From positions 8,209,501 through 8,273,500 of the forward strand of contig NZ_JBEJGX010000003.1 in assembly GCF_040253635.1 (NCBI RefSeq): a DNA stretch of 64,000 bases, read 5' to 3'. This DNA is from Streptomyces sp. Edi2 (GTDB taxonomy: Bacteria > Actinomycetota > Actinomycetes > Streptomycetales > Streptomycetaceae). Every line of letters begins with the position of its first letter. The first letter of the stretch is position 1. A model generated the notes under the pieces. The model was not told the origin of the DNA. It was given only the letters and a program-made list of their open reading frames with translations, and ran no database searches. Of the stretch, positions 27,343 to 36,364 are shown piece by piece. Position numbers and translations under genes: made by a program.

Positions 27343-29486
27343 CCACCACGGCCGAAAGCCTCGCGGTGACGCGGGCCTCGGGCACCGCCCACACCCGCCT
27401 GGAGGGCCGGGACAAGGTCACCGGGGCGGCACGCTACGCGGGTGAGATCCCCTTCGCCGAACTCGCCCACGGCTGGCTGGTGTTGTCCACCGTCGCCCGT
27501 GGCCGCATCCGCTCCGTGGAGTCCGGCCCCGTACTCGCCATGCCCGGTGTCCTCGCCGTCCTGCACCACGGCAACGCCCCGCGGGTCAACGGGGACTACA
27601 CCAACGCCTTCGGGACGGCCGAGCCGATCCTTCAGGTCTTCCAGCACGACCGTGTGCCGCACGTCGGCTGGCCGGTCGCGCTGGTCGTCGCCGAAACCTC
27701 CGAGCAGGCCAGGGAAGCTGCCGAAACCCTGGTGGTCCAGTACGAGGAGGAGCCGCACGACACCGCCTTCTTCTACGGACGCCCCGGAGTACGCACACCG
27801 GATGGTTCCCTCGGGACGCCGACGGAGACACAGAAGGGCGACCTGGCGGCCGAACTCGCCGCGTCCTCCGTGGTCGTGGATGCGGAATACACCACACCGG
27901 AAGAGCACCACAGCCCGTTGGAACCGCATGCGGCGATGGCGCGCTGGGACAGCGGCCGGCTCGAAGTCGTCGACTCCAACCAGGGCAGCAGGTTCGTGTC
28001 GGACGAGCTTGCGAAGCTGTTCTCGCTCGACCCCGCCTCGGTACGGGTGCGGTCCGAGCACGTCGGCGGCGCCTTCGGAGCCAAGGCGACCCGTCCGCAT
28101 GTGGTGCTCGCCGCCATGGCGGCAACCGTTCTCCACCGCCCGGTCCGGGTCGTACTGACCCGACGGCAGATGTTCTCCGTCATCGGCTACCGAAGCCCCA
28201 CGGTGCAGCGGGTCAGACTCGGCGCCGACGCCGACGGACGGCTGCGCGCCTTCGACCACCAGGCGCTGTGCCTCACCTCGACCGTGCATGAATTCGTCGA
28301 GCGGAGCGCGCAGTTCGGCCGGGTGATGTACGACGCGGACGCGCACCACACCGTCGACCGCGTCGTCCCGCTCGATGTGCCCACACCGAGCTGGATGCGT
28401 GCGCCGGGCAAGGCCCCGGGCTCCTTCGCTCTGGAGTCCGCGCTCGACGAGCTCGCCGAGAAGTGCGGTATGGACCCGATCGCGTTGCGGGCACGCAATG
28501 AACCGGAAGCGGGACCGCTCTCCGGTCTGCCGTTCAGCAGCCGTCAACTGCCCGCCTGCTTCCAGGAGGGCGCCGCTCGCTTCGGCTGGGCGGACCGGGA
28601 CCCGCGTCCCGGCACCCGCCGGGAAGGACGCTGGCTGCTGGGCACCGGCACGGCTGCGGCCACCTTCCCCTCGGCGGCCGCCCCGTCCACGGCGGCCGTG
28701 ACGGCCGAGGCGGACGGCACGTTCACCGTACGGATCACCGCGGCGGACGTCGGGACCGGCGCACGGACCGCGCTGGCCCTGATCGCCGCGGACGCACTGG
28801 GGGTGGAACCGGCGCGCATCCGTATGAAGATCGCGGACAGCGACTTCGGCCCCGCGATGGTCGCCGGCGGCTCGATGGGCACCCGCTCCTGGGGCTGGGC
28901 GATTACGGCCGCGGTGCGTGAGCTGAAGGAACAGCTGGCGCTGGGCGGGGCCATCCCGCCGCAAGGGATCACGGCACGTGCGGACACCAGCGAGGCCATC
29001 GCCGCGCTGGCGAAGAAGGAACGGCACTCCTACGGGGCGCAGTTCGCCGAAGTCGCGGTGGATGTCACCAGCGGTGAGGTACGCGTTCGACGGATGCTCG
29101 GCATCTTCGCCGCGGGCCGGATCATCAACCCGCTGACCGCCCGCAGCCAATTCATCGGCGGTATGACCTGGGGCCTTTCCATGGCGCTGCACGAGGAGGC
29201 GGTCAGGGATCCGGAGTCGGGCGGCCATGTCGGCGCCGACCTCGCCGGCTACCACTTCGCCGCGCACGCCGATGTACCGCTCATCGAAGCGGACTGGGTG
29301 GACGACCCGGACGAAGACGACCCGGTGGGGATCAAGGGCATCGGCGAGATCGGGATCGTGGGAGCCGCGGCGGCCATCGCCAACGCGGTCTGGCACGCGA
29401 CCGGTATACGTCACCGGAACCTGCCGATCCGTCCGGACCGTGTCCTGCTGGCGGGAGTCGGGAGCGGTAACAGCGGAACCGGCTGA
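27339..29486 (+). CDS. Molybdenum hydroxylase, Mo-cofactor subunit
   Basis: 715-residue catalytic subunit. Domain 1 begins GRDKVTGAARYAGE. Cofactor-contacting segments include EHVGGAFGAK (residues ~235-245), VPTPSWMRAPGKAPGSFALESALDELAE, and AGGSMGTRSWGW. The catalytic Glu lies in GIKGIGEIGIVGAAAAIANAVWHATG near the end. Similarity in order and length is to PaoC/YagR, so aldehydes are the likeliest substrates; xanthine is less likely. Overlaps the FAD gene by 4 bases (ATGA). Confidence 0.94.
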   Translation: MTTTAESLAVTRASGTAHTRLEGRDKVTGAARYAGEIPFAELAHGWLVLSTVARGRIRSVESGPVLAMPGVLAVLHHGNAPRVNGDYTNAFGTAEPILQVFQHDRVPHVGWPVALVVAETSEQAREAAETLVVQYEEEPHDTAFFYGRPGVRTPDGSLGTPTETQKGDLAAELAASSVVVDAEYTTPEEHHSPLEPHAAMARWDSGRLEVVDSNQGSRFVSDELAKLFSLDPASVRVRSEHVGGAFGAKATRPHVVLAAMAATVLHRPVRVVLTRRQMFSVIGYRSPTVQRVRLGADADGRLRAFDHQALCLTSTVHEFVERSAQFGRVMYDADAHHTVDRVVPLDVPTPSWMRAPGKAPGSFALESALDELAEKCGMDPIALRARNEPEAGPLSGLPFSSRQLPACFQEGAARFGWADRDPRPGTRREGRWLLGTGTAAATFPSAAAPSTAAVTAEADGTFTVRITAADVGTGARTALALIAADALGVEPARIRMKIADSDFGPAMVAGGSMGTRSWGWAITAAVRELKEQLALGGAIPPQGITARADTSEAIAALAKKERHSYGAQFAEVAVDVTSGEVRVRRMLGIFAAGRIINPLTARSQFIGGMTWGLSMALHEEAVRDPESGGHVGADLAGYHFAAHADVPLIEADWVDDPDEDDPVGIKGIGEIGIVGAAAAIANAVWHATGIRHRNLPIRPDRVLLAGVGSGNSGTG

Positions 29487-29494
29487 GCCCTCAG

Positions 29495-29640
29495 GGACGC
29501 CCGGGTCCGGCTCCTGTCCCGTACGGATGCCCGGGTTCGGCTCCTGTCCTGCACGGATGCCCGGGTTCGGCTCCTGTCCCGTACGGATGCCCGGGTTCGG
29601 CTCCCGTCGTGCACGGGCGCCCGGGCTCGGGTCCCTTCCC
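29495..29640. repeat. 30-bp tandem repeat, about 4.9 copies
   Basis: Unit such as GGATGCCCGGGTTCGGCTCC plus ten more bases (exact period 30), degenerating at both ends. It fills the gap between the Mo subunit and the XdhC gene. Because 30 is a multiple of 3 it is open in several frames, but no ribosome site or function is apparent. Confidence 0.9.
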
Positions 29641-29724
29641 CTTCGCACCGGACGTCCGGGTGCGATGACGTCCGCTCCATAACGGGCCTTCGTGCGGGGC
29701 CCGCACACCAGGAGGAGAACCGAG

Positions 29725-30882
29725 ATGCTGGACATCGCCGACGAGCTGAACCGATGGATGGCGGACGGGCGGGACTTCGCCGTCGCCACCGTCGTGGCCG
29801 TCGCCGGCAGCGCGCCGCGCAGCCCGGGCGCTGCCCTCGCCGTCGACAGCCGGGGTGCGGCCATCGGATCGGTCTCTGGCGGATGTGTGGAAGCAGCGGT
29901 GTACGACCTGTGCACCCAGGCACTCCAGGATGGCGGGACGGTCCTGGAACAGTTCGGCTACAGCGCCGAGGACGCCTTCGCGGTGGGACTGACCTGCGGC
30001 GGGGTGATCGAGGTCCTGGTCACGTCGGTGCGGGCGGACTCACCGGGCAGGAAGGTGTTCGCCGCGGCGCTGGCGGCCGCCGCCCGGGGGGAGCCGGCGG
30101 CAATCGCCCGTGTGGCCAGGGGACCGGCCGAACTGCTCGGCAGAGCACTGCTCATACGCCCCGACGGCTCCTATGAAGGGGGACTCGACGGGCATCCGGA
30201 GCTGGACCGTGCGGCGGTGGCGGAGAGCCGCGCCATGCTGGACGCGGGGCGCACCGGTACGTTCTCGGTCTCGGAGAGCGGATCGCGCTGCGCGGCCGAC
30301 CTGACCTTGTTCGTCGAGTCGAGCGTGCCGCCGCCCCGCATGATTGTCTTCGGCGCCATCGACTTCGCCGCGGCTCTGGTCCGTACGGGCAAGTTCCTCG
30401 GCTACCACGTGACCGTGTGCGACGCCCGCCCCGTCTTCGCCACCCGGGCCCGCTTCCCGGAGGCCGACGACATCGTGGTCGACTGGCCGCACCGCTACCT
30501 CCAGCGCACCGGGACCGACGGCCGCACGGTCCTTTGCGTGCTCACCCACGACGCCAAATTCGACATCCCCCTGCTGCAGGAGGCCCTGCGGCTGCCGGTC
30601 GCCTTCGTCGGCGCGATGGGCTCACGCCGTACCCACGAGGACCGCAACCGCAGACTCCGCGAAGCCGGCGTCACCGGCCCCCAACTGGCCCGCCTCCGCT
30701 CCCCGATCGGCCTCGACCTCGGCGCCCGCACCCCCGAGGAGACCGCACTCTCCATCGCCGCCGAGATCGTCGCGGCACGCCATGGCGGCACGGGCGCCCC
30801 GCTGACCGGCTCCGGGACACCGATTCACCAGGAGGCGGGGCAGGGGGGAAGCGGCTTGACCGGAACGCGGGTGGTGGCGTGA
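29725..30882 (+). CDS. XdhC-family molybdenum cofactor insertion factor
   Basis: 385-residue XdhC/CoxI maturation protein. The N-terminal XdhC/CoxI domain reads VATVVAVAGSAPRSPGAALAVDSRG and GSVSGGCVEAAVYD. The C-terminal Rossmann-type XdhC_C domain runs from MIVFGAIDFAAALVRTGKFLGYHVTVCDARPVF to GAMGSRRTHEDR. These proteins hold sulfurated molybdenum cofactor and load it into the large subunit. It follows the three subunit genes, separated by the 30-bp repeats. Strong AGGAGG before ATG 29725. The last ~25 residues are low-complexity. Confidence 0.95.
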   Translation: MLDIADELNRWMADGRDFAVATVVAVAGSAPRSPGAALAVDSRGAAIGSVSGGCVEAAVYDLCTQALQDGGTVLEQFGYSAEDAFAVGLTCGGVIEVLVTSVRADSPGRKVFAAALAAAARGEPAAIARVARGPAELLGRALLIRPDGSYEGGLDGHPELDRAAVAESRAMLDAGRTGTFSVSESGSRCAADLTLFVESSVPPPRMIVFGAIDFAAALVRTGKFLGYHVTVCDARPVFATRARFPEADDIVVDWPHRYLQRTGTDGRTVLCVLTHDAKFDIPLLQEALRLPVAFVGAMGSRRTHEDRNRRLREAGVTGPQLARLRSPIGLDLGARTPEETALSIAAEIVAARHGGTGAPLTGSGTPIHQEAGQGGSGLTGTRVVA

Positions 30883-30973
30883 TTCCGGGGGAGCCGGCGG
30901 TGCCGGGTACCGGAGCGCCGCGGTTCTGAGCCGGCGGCGCCGCGTGCCGGTGCGCCGCGGTTCTGAGTTGGCG

Positions 30974-31043
30974 GTGCCGGGTGCCGGGTGCCGGGTGCCG
31001 GGTGCCGGGTGCCGGGTGCCGGGTGCCGGGTGCCGGGTGCCGG
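30974..31043. repeat. Heptamer tandem repeat (GTGCCGG)10
   Basis: Ten perfect copies of GTGCCGG between the XdhC gene and the sigma-factor gene. The 30883-31153 spacer also contains two copies of GTGCCG-GCGCCGCGGTTCTGA-like sequence near 30898-30966. The sigma promoter should lie between 31044 and 31153. Confidence 0.95.
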
Positions 31044-31153
31044 GCGCCGCGGTCTGTGATGACCGTCACCCCGGAACTTTGCGCTGCGTGTCGACCGGAT
31101 GCCGTGCGCCAGGCGTATGCGAGGGGAGACCGAAAAGAACCGGGGAGTGGCCG

Positions 31154-31651
31154 TTGACCGTCGAGGAGTTCGAAGAGTTTTACGCGCAGACGGTCGCCCG
31201 GCTGACCGGGCAGCTGTACGTGATGCTCGGCGATCAGCACGAGGCGCAGGACGTGGTGCAGGAGGCGTTCGCCAGGGGGTGGAGCCGGCGGCGTCAGCTC
31301 GACCGGAACGGTCAGCCCGAGGCCTGGATCCGTACGGTCGCCTGGCGCCTGGCGGTGAGCCGGTGGCGCGTACGGCGCCGTGCCGCGGATGCCTGGCAGC
31401 GCAGCGGCGCCCCGCCGCATGTCGAGGGCCCCGGGCCCGAATCGGTGGCCTTGGTGGAGGCGCTGCGGCAGCTGCCCGCCAATCAGCGGCGGATCATGAC
31501 GCTGCACTACGTGTGTGACCTGACGGTGGAGCAGATCGCCGTCGAGACCGGGCTGTCCGCCAGCACCGTCAAGACCCATCTGGTCAGGGGCCGGACCGCA
31601 CTCTCCGTTCGTCTGCAGGACCCGCGTATTGAGGAGGCACCCGGTGCCTGA
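31154..31651 (+). CDS. SigE-family ECF sigma factor
   Basis: 165-residue group IV sigma factor. Region 2 is about residues 5-70 (FEEFYAQTVARLTGQLYVMLGDQHEAQDVVQEAFARGW). Region 4 is about 100-155 (ALRQLPANQRRIMTLHYVCDLTVEQIAVETGLSASTVKTHLVRGR). The TTG at 31154 is 6 bases after GGGGAG and fits the family start (LTVEEFEEFYA). An 8-base overlap with the next gene suggests a coupled sigma/membrane-partner pair. Confidence 0.9.
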   Translation: MTVEEFEEFYAQTVARLTGQLYVMLGDQHEAQDVVQEAFARGWSRRRQLDRNGQPEAWIRTVAWRLAVSRWRVRRRAADAWQRSGAPPHVEGPGPESVALVEALRQLPANQRRIMTLHYVCDLTVEQIAVETGLSASTVKTHLVRGRTALSVRLQDPRIEEAPGA

Positions 31652-32084
31652 ACCCCATGACCCGCTGCGGTCGTTGTTCCAGGAAGCGGCCTCCACCGGG
31701 CAGTCCCGGGCGCGTTGTGCACCGGTCGTGCTCGTCGCCCGGCGCGGGGAGCGGCTGCGCCGTCGTCGGATCGCCGCGCTCGCCGCCGGCGCCTGCCTGG
31801 TCTTCGCCGGTACCGGTGCGGCCGCGGCCGTACTGCTGCCCGGCAGCCCGAATACCGGCGTCCCGGCCGTCACCCCGTCTCCCTCCCGGCCGAGTCCCGC
31901 CCCGAAACCCGTACCGACGACGCCCCGCAGCACGTCGTCGGTGACCAGTACTCCCGTTCCCGGCCGGACCGAACCGGGCACACCGCCCGCCACCGCGCCG
32001 CCCCGGACCGGCCGGGGAGCCCCGGGGGCGTCCGCCACCGCCACGCACGGAACATCCCCTCCGTCCACCGCGCCACCGCGCTGA
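31644..32084 (+). CDS. Single-pass membrane protein, sigma-factor partner
   Basis: 146 residues from GTG 31644, with GAGGAGG upstream inside the sigma gene. A cytoplasmic N-terminal part (~45 residues), then one membrane helix (IAALAAGACLVFAGTGAAAAVLL, ~46-68), then an extracytoplasmic Pro/Thr/Ser-rich tail. The layout and overlap match the membrane protein often found after SigE-type sigma genes in Streptomyces. An anti-sigma role is possible, but no zinc-binding anti-sigma motif is present. Confidence 0.8.
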   Translation: MPEPHDPLRSLFQEAASTGQSRARCAPVVLVARRGERLRRRRIAALAAGACLVFAGTGAAAAVLLPGSPNTGVPAVTPSPSRPSPAPKPVPTTPRSTSSVTSTPVPGRTEPGTPPATAPPRTGRGAPGASATATHGTSPPSTAPPR

Positions 32085-32159
32085 CCTCTCCGCACCCTGA
32101 CCCGGCGGTCCCGCCGCCGGGCGGCCCCGCACGCCCGAAACCCCAGCAGGAGATCCCGT

Positions 32160-33614
32160 ATGCCCGCCTTGTCGCCCCGCCTGCGCCGGACGCGCCCGCC
32201 GCTCGCCGCCCGCCCCGTCGCCGGACCACGGGCCCCCTCGGCGTCGGCGCGCACCGTCGGTACGACGATCCCGGGTGGCAGGGTGACGCCGGGCGGTACG
32301 GCGATCCCGGATGGCACAGCGGCCCCGGGCAGCACGACGATCCCTGGCGCGACGGCGGCCCCGAGCGACACGGCGCCCCCGGGCGGTGGCCCCGCAGACG
32401 CCGCCGACCCGGCAGTCGACTCCGGACCGGCAGGCCGCTCTCGTCCGGCCCACGCGCCGGAGCCGGGACCCCGCCGCCGACGCTATGTCCCGGGGCCCGC
32501 CGACCGCGAGGTGCTGTGGCTGTATCTGCTGACCCGGGTGGGGATCTGGACCACCGCCTACTGCACCCGGTGGCTGTTTCTCGACGACCGTGATGCCCAT
32601 CACCCCGCCGACTTCCTCGCGCCGTGGCGGCGGTGGGACTGGGGGCACTTCCTGCACATCGCCAGCGAGGGCTACTTCCCCGGTCAGGCCGGGCCGTGGA
32701 TGAACGGCTGGGACAACAGAGAAGCCTTCTTCCCCGGCTTCCCCCTCCTCCTGCGGGCCGTCCACACCGTCGTCCCGCACTGGGCCACCGCAGGCCTGCT
32801 GATCTCCTTCGTCTCCGGCGCCGTTGCCGTCCTGGCACTCGCCCGGATCGCCCGGCTGTACCTGTCCGACGAGCGCGCCGGGCGGCGGGCCGTTCTCTTC
32901 CTGCTGCTCTCACCGTGTGCGATATTCCTGGCGGCGGGGTACACCGAAGCGCTCTTCCTCGCGCTCGCCCTGCCGGCCTGGCTCGCTGCCCAGCGGCAGA
33001 ACTGGCCCGCCGCGGCCGTCCTGGCCGCGCTGGCCACCGGCGTCCGGGTCAGCGGACTCTTCCTCGCCGCCGCCCTCGCCGTCCAGTTCGCCGTCACCGT
33101 CCGCACCCGCCGGCAGTGGCGCGCACTGCCGTGGCTGGCGCTTCCCGCACTGCCGCCCCTCGTCTACAGCGGGTATCTCCGGATGCACACCGGCGACTGG
33201 ATGGCCTGGAAGCACGCCGAAGAACGCGGCTGGTACCGCGACTTCCACGCCCCCTGGGAGGCCTGGGGGAACACCTGGCATGCCGCCTTCGCCGAGTCAC
33301 TGCCCACCGGGTACGCCCTGATGTCCCAGGCCGAACTCCTCGCCATGGTCGTCGGCCTGCTGCTCGTCGGGGTGCTGGTCCGGCGGCGCCGCTGGCCGGA
33401 AGCCGTCTACGTCGGCCTCAGCCTCTGGGCCCTGGGCACCTCGTACTGGTACACCTCCATACCCCGCGCCACCCTCCTGTGGTGGCCCCTGTGGGTCCTC
33501 CTGGCCGGATGGAGCCTGCGCACTCCGCGGGTGAAAACCGCGTACGTCTGCCTCGCGGCGCCGCTGATGACGGTCTTCGCCCTCACCTTCCTGTCCGGGC
33601 GCTGGGCCGGATGA
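32160..33614 (+). CDS. PIG-V-like mannosyltransferase, multipass membrane
   Basis: 484 residues. Residues 1-105 are a disordered cytoplasmic-type stretch of degenerate repeats (TIPGG-VTPGGTAIPDGTAAPGSTTIPG..). From ~115 it is a polytopic membrane enzyme. RWDWGHFLHIASEGYF near 158 and EAFFPGFPLLLR near 188 match the PIG-V/GPI mannosyltransferase-2 family (GT76-like), whose bacterial members use polyprenyl-phosphate mannose at the membrane. About 9 further helices follow. Ends SGRWAG. ATG 32160 is the annotated start, but translation could begin nearer the first helix. Confidence 0.85.
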   Translation: MPALSPRLRRTRPPLAARPVAGPRAPSASARTVGTTIPGGRVTPGGTAIPDGTAAPGSTTIPGATAAPSDTAPPGGGPADAADPAVDSGPAGRSRPAHAPEPGPRRRRYVPGPADREVLWLYLLTRVGIWTTAYCTRWLFLDDRDAHHPADFLAPWRRWDWGHFLHIASEGYFPGQAGPWMNGWDNREAFFPGFPLLLRAVHTVVPHWATAGLLISFVSGAVAVLALARIARLYLSDERAGRRAVLFLLLSPCAIFLAAGYTEALFLALALPAWLAAQRQNWPAAAVLAALATGVRVSGLFLAAALAVQFAVTVRTRRQWRALPWLALPALPPLVYSGYLRMHTGDWMAWKHAEERGWYRDFHAPWEAWGNTWHAAFAESLPTGYALMSQAELLAMVVGLLLVGVLVRRRRWPEAVYVGLSLWALGTSYWYTSIPRATLLWWPLWVLLAGWSLRTPRVKTAYVCLAAPLMTVFALTFLSGRWAG

Positions 33615-33704
33615 CACCACCCCGCCGGACGGGCCCCGCCGGACGGGCCCCGCCGGATGAGCCCCGGCTGATAGCCGCCGCTCCTGACCGGGCAGGGATC
33701 CGTC

Positions 33705-34478
33705 ATGACCGTCTTCGTCGGAACGTCCGGCTGGCAGTACAAGGACTGGCGCGGCGTCCTCTACCCGCACGACCAGCCGCAGCGGCTGTGGCTCGAGGAG
33801 TACGCGCGGCAGTTCGCCACCGTCGAAAGCAATGCCGCCTTCTACCGGCTGCCCGAGGAGAAGACCTTCGCCACCTGGCGGGAACGCACCCCCGGCGGGT
33901 TCGTGATGGCCGTCAAGGCGAGCCGCTATCTGACGCACATCAAGCGGCTGCGGGATCCGCAGGAGCCGGTCGGGCGGCTGATGTCGCGCGCCGCCGCCCT
34001 GGGCCCCCGGCTCGGGCCCGTCCTGCTCCAACTGCCGCCCACGCTGCCCGCGGACGCCGGGCTGCTCGACGCCTGCCTCGGCTGCTTCCCCGCCGGAACC
34101 CGAGTGGCGGTCGAGCCGCGCCACACCTCGTGGTGGACCCCGGAGATCCGCACCGTGCTGGAGCACCGGGGTGCCGCACTGTGCTGGGCGGACCGGCGCT
34201 CGCGGCCCGTGACGCCCCTCTGGCGTACCGCCGACTGGGGGTATCTGCGTCTCCACGGGGGCCGTGCGGAACCCGGGCCCCGCTACGGCAGCCAGGCGCT
34301 CACCACCTGGGCACGACGGATCGCCGACACCTGGCCGGAACGGGCCGACGTCTACACCTACTTCAACAACGACACGGGCGGCGCCGCCGTCCTCGACGCC
34401 GCCCACTTCGCCCGCGCCGCGTCGGCCACCGGACGTTCCGTGAGCCGTACGCCGCCCGGGCGTGGCTCCGCCCGCTGA
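33705..34478 (+). CDS. DUF72-family TIM-barrel protein
   Basis: 257 residues of the DUF72 (YecE-like) family. FVGTSGWQYKDWRGVLYP at the start, FATVESNAAFYRLP, FVMAVKASRYLTHIKRL, VLLQLPPT, VAVEPRHTSWW, YLRLHGG and YTYFNNDTGG are its conserved blocks in order. Biochemical role unknown; structures in the family are TIM barrels. ATG start at 33705. Single gene. Confidence 0.93.
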   Translation: MTVFVGTSGWQYKDWRGVLYPHDQPQRLWLEEYARQFATVESNAAFYRLPEEKTFATWRERTPGGFVMAVKASRYLTHIKRLRDPQEPVGRLMSRAAALGPRLGPVLLQLPPTLPADAGLLDACLGCFPAGTRVAVEPRHTSWWTPEIRTVLEHRGAALCWADRRSRPVTPLWRTADWGYLRLHGGRAEPGPRYGSQALTTWARRIADTWPERADVYTYFNNDTGGAAVLDAAHFARAASATGRSVSRTPPGRGSAR

Positions 34479-34539
34479 CCGCGGGGGCGGGATATATCTG
34501 CGCTCGTACCGCCGGACGAACGAGCGAGGTGAGGCACGG

Positions 34540-34833
34540 ATGATCCGCAGACGGGTGGTGGTCTCCGGAGACGTGCAGGGGGTGTTCTTCCGCGACACCT
34601 GCCGGCGCCTGGCCGACGAGCACGGAGTGGCCGGCTGGGTACGCAACCTGTCCGACGGGACGGTGGAGGCCGTGTTCGAGGGGGAGCCCGAGCACGTACG
34701 GAAACTGGTGGACTGGGCACACGAGGGTCCCCCCATGGCGACCGTCAACACCGTGTCCGTCCATGAGGAAGAGCCGCAGGGACTCACAGGCTTCGAGATC
34801 CGGCCGACGCCTGGCGGATTCCAGGAAGGGTGA
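34540..34833 (+). CDS. Acylphosphatase
   Basis: 97-residue acylphosphatase. The active-site block VVVSGDVQGVFFRDTCRRLA provides the phosphate-binding loop and Arg. The catalytic Asn is in VAGWVRNLSDGTVEAVFEGE. Hydrolyses acyl phosphates such as 1,3-bisphosphoglycerate in the cytoplasm. ATG 34540 behind GAGGTGAGG. The stop lies within a short palindrome GGGTGATCACCC. Confidence 0.95.
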   Translation: MIRRRVVVSGDVQGVFFRDTCRRLADEHGVAGWVRNLSDGTVEAVFEGEPEHVRKLVDWAHEGPPMATVNTVSVHEEEPQGLTGFEIRPTPGGFQEG

Positions 34834-34852
34834 TCACCCCTCTGAAGCGCCG

Positions 34853-36364
34853 TCACCCCATCAGCAGCGCCGCGTCCCAGCCGTCACGCTCGGTCGGTGC
34901 GGTTCCCCGGCGGGCGTCGGCGTAGTCGGCCAGTACGAGGGCGATTCCGGTGGCGCCGTCCAGCAATCCGGGGTGGTGGATGCGGTGCGGGGCGGTCCGC
35001 AAAGAGGGTGACGGCGGGGGTGCGAGCGGCAGAACTTGGGTGTAACCGAAGGGAGTTCGCTCGTCGAATGCCGCGATGAGCTCCCGGGCGAGGGCGTCCG
35101 CGGCCGTCCACAATGCGGGGCGTCCGGTGGCGGTGGCCATGCGGACGGTGGTGTGGAGGACGCCCGCACGGCCGTGGCAGAGGCCCGGGTCGTCGGACGC
35201 GGGTCTGTCGGACGCTGACCCACCGGACGCCGGCCCGTCGTGGGTGCGAGGTGCGAGGGCGCCGATCGCCTCCTCGGCCAGTGCTGTCAGCCGGTGGTCG
35301 CCGAGCGCCTGACCGGCCAGGTGGAGGCTCCAGGCGATACCGGAGGTCCCGTAGCACCAGCCCGGTCGGCTGCGTGTCCCCGCCCGCGGGGAGACTCGGC
35401 GGTGGGCAAGCTCTCCGGGGCGGCCCGGGAAGGCGACCCGGCCGGGCCATTGCATGCCGTGGCCGTCGGTGTACCCGATGCTCTGCACCCAGTCGGCCAT
35501 CCGCCGGATGGCGTCCGGCATCCCCGGTACCCGGTGCCCGGAGCGGTGGGCCAGTGACAGCAGGGCGAGCGGGCCGCAGATCCCGTGGGCGACACCGACG
35601 TTGAAGTCACCTCCCGGGAACTCCTCGCGGTCGCGCGGGACGAGGTACCGGTCGGGTGCGCACCACCATCCGGGCACCTGGATGCCGTCTTCTTCCGCGG
35701 GGCGATCGGGGCGATCGGGGCGGCCGGAGTGGCCGTAGCGGCCGGGGTCGGCGAGGCGGACGGGGTGGCTGATGCCGACGAGAAACTGCAGGACGTCGCC
35801 GAGGGCGGGTACGCACCGTTCGTCGCCGTGGTCGGCCGCCAGCAGGAGGCTGCGCCCCTCTCCCGCCAGGCCCGCGATCGCATCGTAGTCGCCGTACGCC
35901 AGCCCGGGCCCGTGTTCTTGCCGTCGTGCGACGAGGTGGGTGACGCGGGCCCGGACGTAGGCGGCATGGACCTCGACGCAGCGTGCCAGCAGCCGGGTGT
36001 ATCCGCCGTGTGCGTTCGCGTGCAGCCGCGCGGGCAGCAGCAGGTCGCCGACCGCGGCCTGCCCGGCGTCGCGGGCCGCCGCCACGGCCGCCGCGAGATG
36101 GGAGTGCCCGAGGGCCGCGTACCGGGCGTCGTTGCGGGCGCACCGGGTGTGCAGCAGCGCGATGCCGGGGTGTCCGGTCAGCAACGAGGCCGGCTGCCAG
36201 CCGGACTGCGGCAGCTCGGGCGGCAGCGCGGCGAAGGCGTCACGGGCGGCGCCGGCCACCTGTTCCGGTGTGCTCAGCAGGTCGGCGACGCGGTGGGCGA
36301 CGGCCGACGCCGCGTCGCACAGTTCCTCGGGTGCGGTCCCGGTCACGGGTGTGGTCCCGGTCAT
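34853..36364 (-). CDS. lanC: Lanthionine synthetase C-like cyclase (LanC)
   Basis: 503-residue LanC. It catalyses addition of Cys thiols to dehydroalanine/dehydrobutyrine in the precursor. Zinc ligands are present: Cys337 (WCYGTSG), Cys396 and His397 (LCHGRAG). The catalytic His260 motif AHGICG is also intact. N-terminal ~50 residues and the Gly/Ser/Asp-rich loop at 375-393 are extra. ATG 36364 overlaps the LanB stop by 4 bases (ATGA). Last gene of the lanthipeptide operon. Confidence 0.95.
   Translation of the reverse strand: MTGTTPVTGTAPEELCDAASAVAHRVADLLSTPEQVAGAARDAFAALPPELPQSGWQPASLLTGHPGIALLHTRCARNDARYAALGHSHLAAAVAAARDAGQAAVGDLLLPARLHANAHGGYTRLLARCVEVHAAYVRARVTHLVARRQEHGPGLAYGDYDAIAGLAGEGRSLLLAADHGDERCVPALGDVLQFLVGISHPVRLADPGRYGHSGRPDRPDRPAEEDGIQVPGWWCAPDRYLVPRDREEFPGGDFNVGVAHGICGPLALLSLAHRSGHRVPGMPDAIRRMADWVQSIGYTDGHGMQWPGRVAFPGRPGELAHRRVSPRAGTRSRPGWCYGTSGIAWSLHLAGQALGDHRLTALAEEAIGALAPRTHDGPASGGSASDRPASDDPGLCHGRAGVLHTTVRMATATGRPALWTAADALARELIAAFDERTPFGYTQVLPLAPPPSPSLRTAPHRIHHPGLLDGATGIALVLADYADARRGTAPTERDGWDAALLMG

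Noticed and set aside
27030..29915. 961-residue minus-strand open frame
   Set aside because: Antisense shadow of the FAD and molybdenum subunits, whose motifs and overlaps are clear.
33297..34856. 519-residue minus-strand frame over DUF72 and acylphosphatase
   Set aside because: Both plus-strand genes have full family motifs and proper starts.
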